Shown here: positions 63,077-64,000 of the stretch, piece after piece
Layout of the letters: every line of letters starts with the position of its first letter
Numbering within the stretch: position 1 is the first letter of the stretch
NCBI RefSeq assembly: GCF_001485415.1
Contig: NZ_BCMQ01000003.1
Location: forward strand, 230,126-294,125
Reading direction: 5' to 3'
Length of the DNA: 64,000 nucleotides
Source: Myroides odoratimimus
GTDB lineage: Bacteria; Bacteroidota; Bacteroidia; Flavobacteriales; Flavobacteriaceae
The notes under the pieces: model-generated
The model's database searches: none
The model's input: the letters and a program-made list of their open reading frames with translations, nothing else
Told to the model about the DNA's origin: nothing
Position numbers and translations under genes: made by a program

Positions 63077-64000
63077 CTACGCAAAAAGTTTGGTTAATCT
63101 AAAAAGGAAAAACTTCTTATCTCTAACACCTCTATACATCATACGGAAGAATTTAATTTTGGCATTAAATGATTCCGCAGAAGCATTTGTACTTCTATTA
63201 ATAAAGTAATTGATGATTTCGTTATAGTGTACATTAAAAGTCTTTAAAACAGTACTAAAGTGTTTGAGTGAAGCTTTTTCAATATCATTAAACCAATGAG
63301 CTAGCTTAGTCATGGCTATTTCTTTATCTATTTGTAGATTATATATCTGTCTAAGGTTATTAGCTAATAGATAGGCTTGTTTAATCTCTGGGTATAATTC
63401 AAATAGTATTTTAGCTCTTTCTTGTTGATCAGATGTCCAATTAATTTGGTTTTTATAAAGTAGAGAACGTGAGCGAACTAAAAGTTGCTTCTTAGTATCT
63501 CCATTACTAAGTATTTCAGGATTATATATAATGCCTTCTTCCTTAGCCTTTAAAACAGCAGTGTTCTCAGCGTCAAGCTCAGCCCATCTATATTTTATTC
63601 TAATATCTTGTACAGCTTCACTTACAAGCTTTTGTACATGAAAACGATCAATTACTTGCACAGCTTTAGGGAAGCACTTCTTAGCTATCTGTTTCATAGC
63701 CCCTGCCATATCTAAAGTAATCTCGGTAACTTTATCTCTAAGTTTTTTAGGTAGTTTAGATAGATGCTTTATTACAGTATCTGATTTTGTTCCTTTAACT
63801 ATCGCTACAATGGTCTTTTTCTGACCTTTACCTGCTTTAGAAGTCAGTATAGTGTACAATTCTCCCATAGATAAACATACTTCATCTATGGACAGTTGTT
63901 CAGTTATATTTTCTGGGTAGAGTAGCCAGTCTTGTGCATGTTCTTGTTGATCCCATTGTTTGAAACCACTAGTTTTATGTTTGTATTGGCGTTGAAACTT
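63077..64000 (-). CDS. IS transposase, ISL3/ISAon1 type, 5' end cut by window edge
   Basis: The frame continues to the last base of the window (KFQRQYKHKTSGFKQWDQQE at the edge), so the ATG at 63868 is internal and the gene starts to the right. DDE residues are recognisable: Asp in SIDEVCLSMGELY, Asp in ITLDMAGAMKQI and Glu in SAESFNAKIKFFR. VIDRFHVQKLVSEAVQDIR is the typical ISL3 helix. The reading frame is intact to its stop at 63077. The left end of the element must be between the tRNA terminator (63004) and 63077; no inverted end can be identified without the right end. Confidence 0.9.
   Translation of the reverse strand, partial: KFQRQYKHKTSGFKQWDQQEHAQDWLLYPENITEQLSIDEVCLSMGELYTILTSKAGKGQKKTIVAIVKGTKSDTVIKHLSKLPKKLRDKVTEITLDMAGAMKQIAKKCFPKAVQVIDRFHVQKLVSEAVQDIRIKYRWAELDAENTAVLKAKEEGIIYNPEILSNGDTKKQLLVRSRSLLYKNQINWTSDQQERAKILFELYPEIKQAYLLANNLRQIYNLQIDKEIAMTKLAHWFNDIEKASLKHFSTVLKTFNVHYNEIINYFINRSTNASAESFNAKIKFFRMMYRGVRDKKFFLFRLTKLFA

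Overview
The window looks like a chromosome segment of a low-GC member of the Bacteroidota, most likely family Flavobacteriaceae; the gene content feels Myroides-like, but the genus is an inference. Reasons: AT-rich DNA, few clear Shine-Dalgarno sites, a TTG-N19-TAAATTTG promoter of the Bacteroidota type before the tRNA genes, a menaquinone gene beside a bacillithiol gene (bshB1), DUF5606, a Bacteroidota-type CtaA, and an ISL3/ISAon1-type transposase. Most genes are ordinary chromosomal genes; there is no prophage, CRISPR array, rRNA operon or origin.

Layout. 1-5362: three unknown proteins (the first cut by the window edge, WG-repeat-like), then a TPR histidine kinase with its LuxR-type response regulator. 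5820-7692: a serine hydrolase overlapping a HlyD-like protein. 7780-12488: DPP-IV-like S9 peptidase, SDR, DoxX, small HAD protein, methyltransferase. 12729-13497: a short inverted-repeat-bounded insertion directly before a GNAT gene that has no usable start codon. 13679-15527: Crp/Fnr regulator and a three-gene unit of DUF4259, DUF2200 and an unknown. 16220-18323: divergent MFS and AraC pair. 18382-23888: heavy-metal-type RND efflux operon (TolC, adaptor, pump). 24677-28781: S24-like repressor lacking the catalytic Ser, ung, an unknown, a beta-barrel protein and proline dehydrogenase. 29155-32559: membrane LuxR regulator, a plus-strand pair of unassigned transcripts, and a large Cys-containing protein with FMN-oxidoreductase-like motifs.

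32884-40684 is the most distinctive region: what looks like a stress or desiccation island with two highly disordered proteins (one Asn/Tyr-rich, one with a C-terminal KGG motif), a YghA-type SDR, an AraC regulator, two DUF4142-type lipoproteins, a DUF892 ferritin-like protein, two tiny membrane proteins and CsbD. I infer joint work in general stress protection.

41457-46427 is an AraC-controlled EmrAB-TolC-like efflux operon. 46548-56768 mixes housekeeping genes (FUSC, def, DUF5606, mazG) with secreted proteins, including a lipoprotein metallopeptidase whose signal peptide is frameshifted. 56846-62612 holds ctaA, a CCA-adding enzyme, the YrdC-type t6A synthase, a hotdog thioesterase plus isochorismate synthase (menaquinone) and bshB1. 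62641-63004 is a three-copy tRNA-His operon with promoter and terminator, followed by a transposase that runs off the right edge. Intergenic regions carry at least two related TTCGGAA-type imperfect palindromic repeats (near 15870 and 40950).
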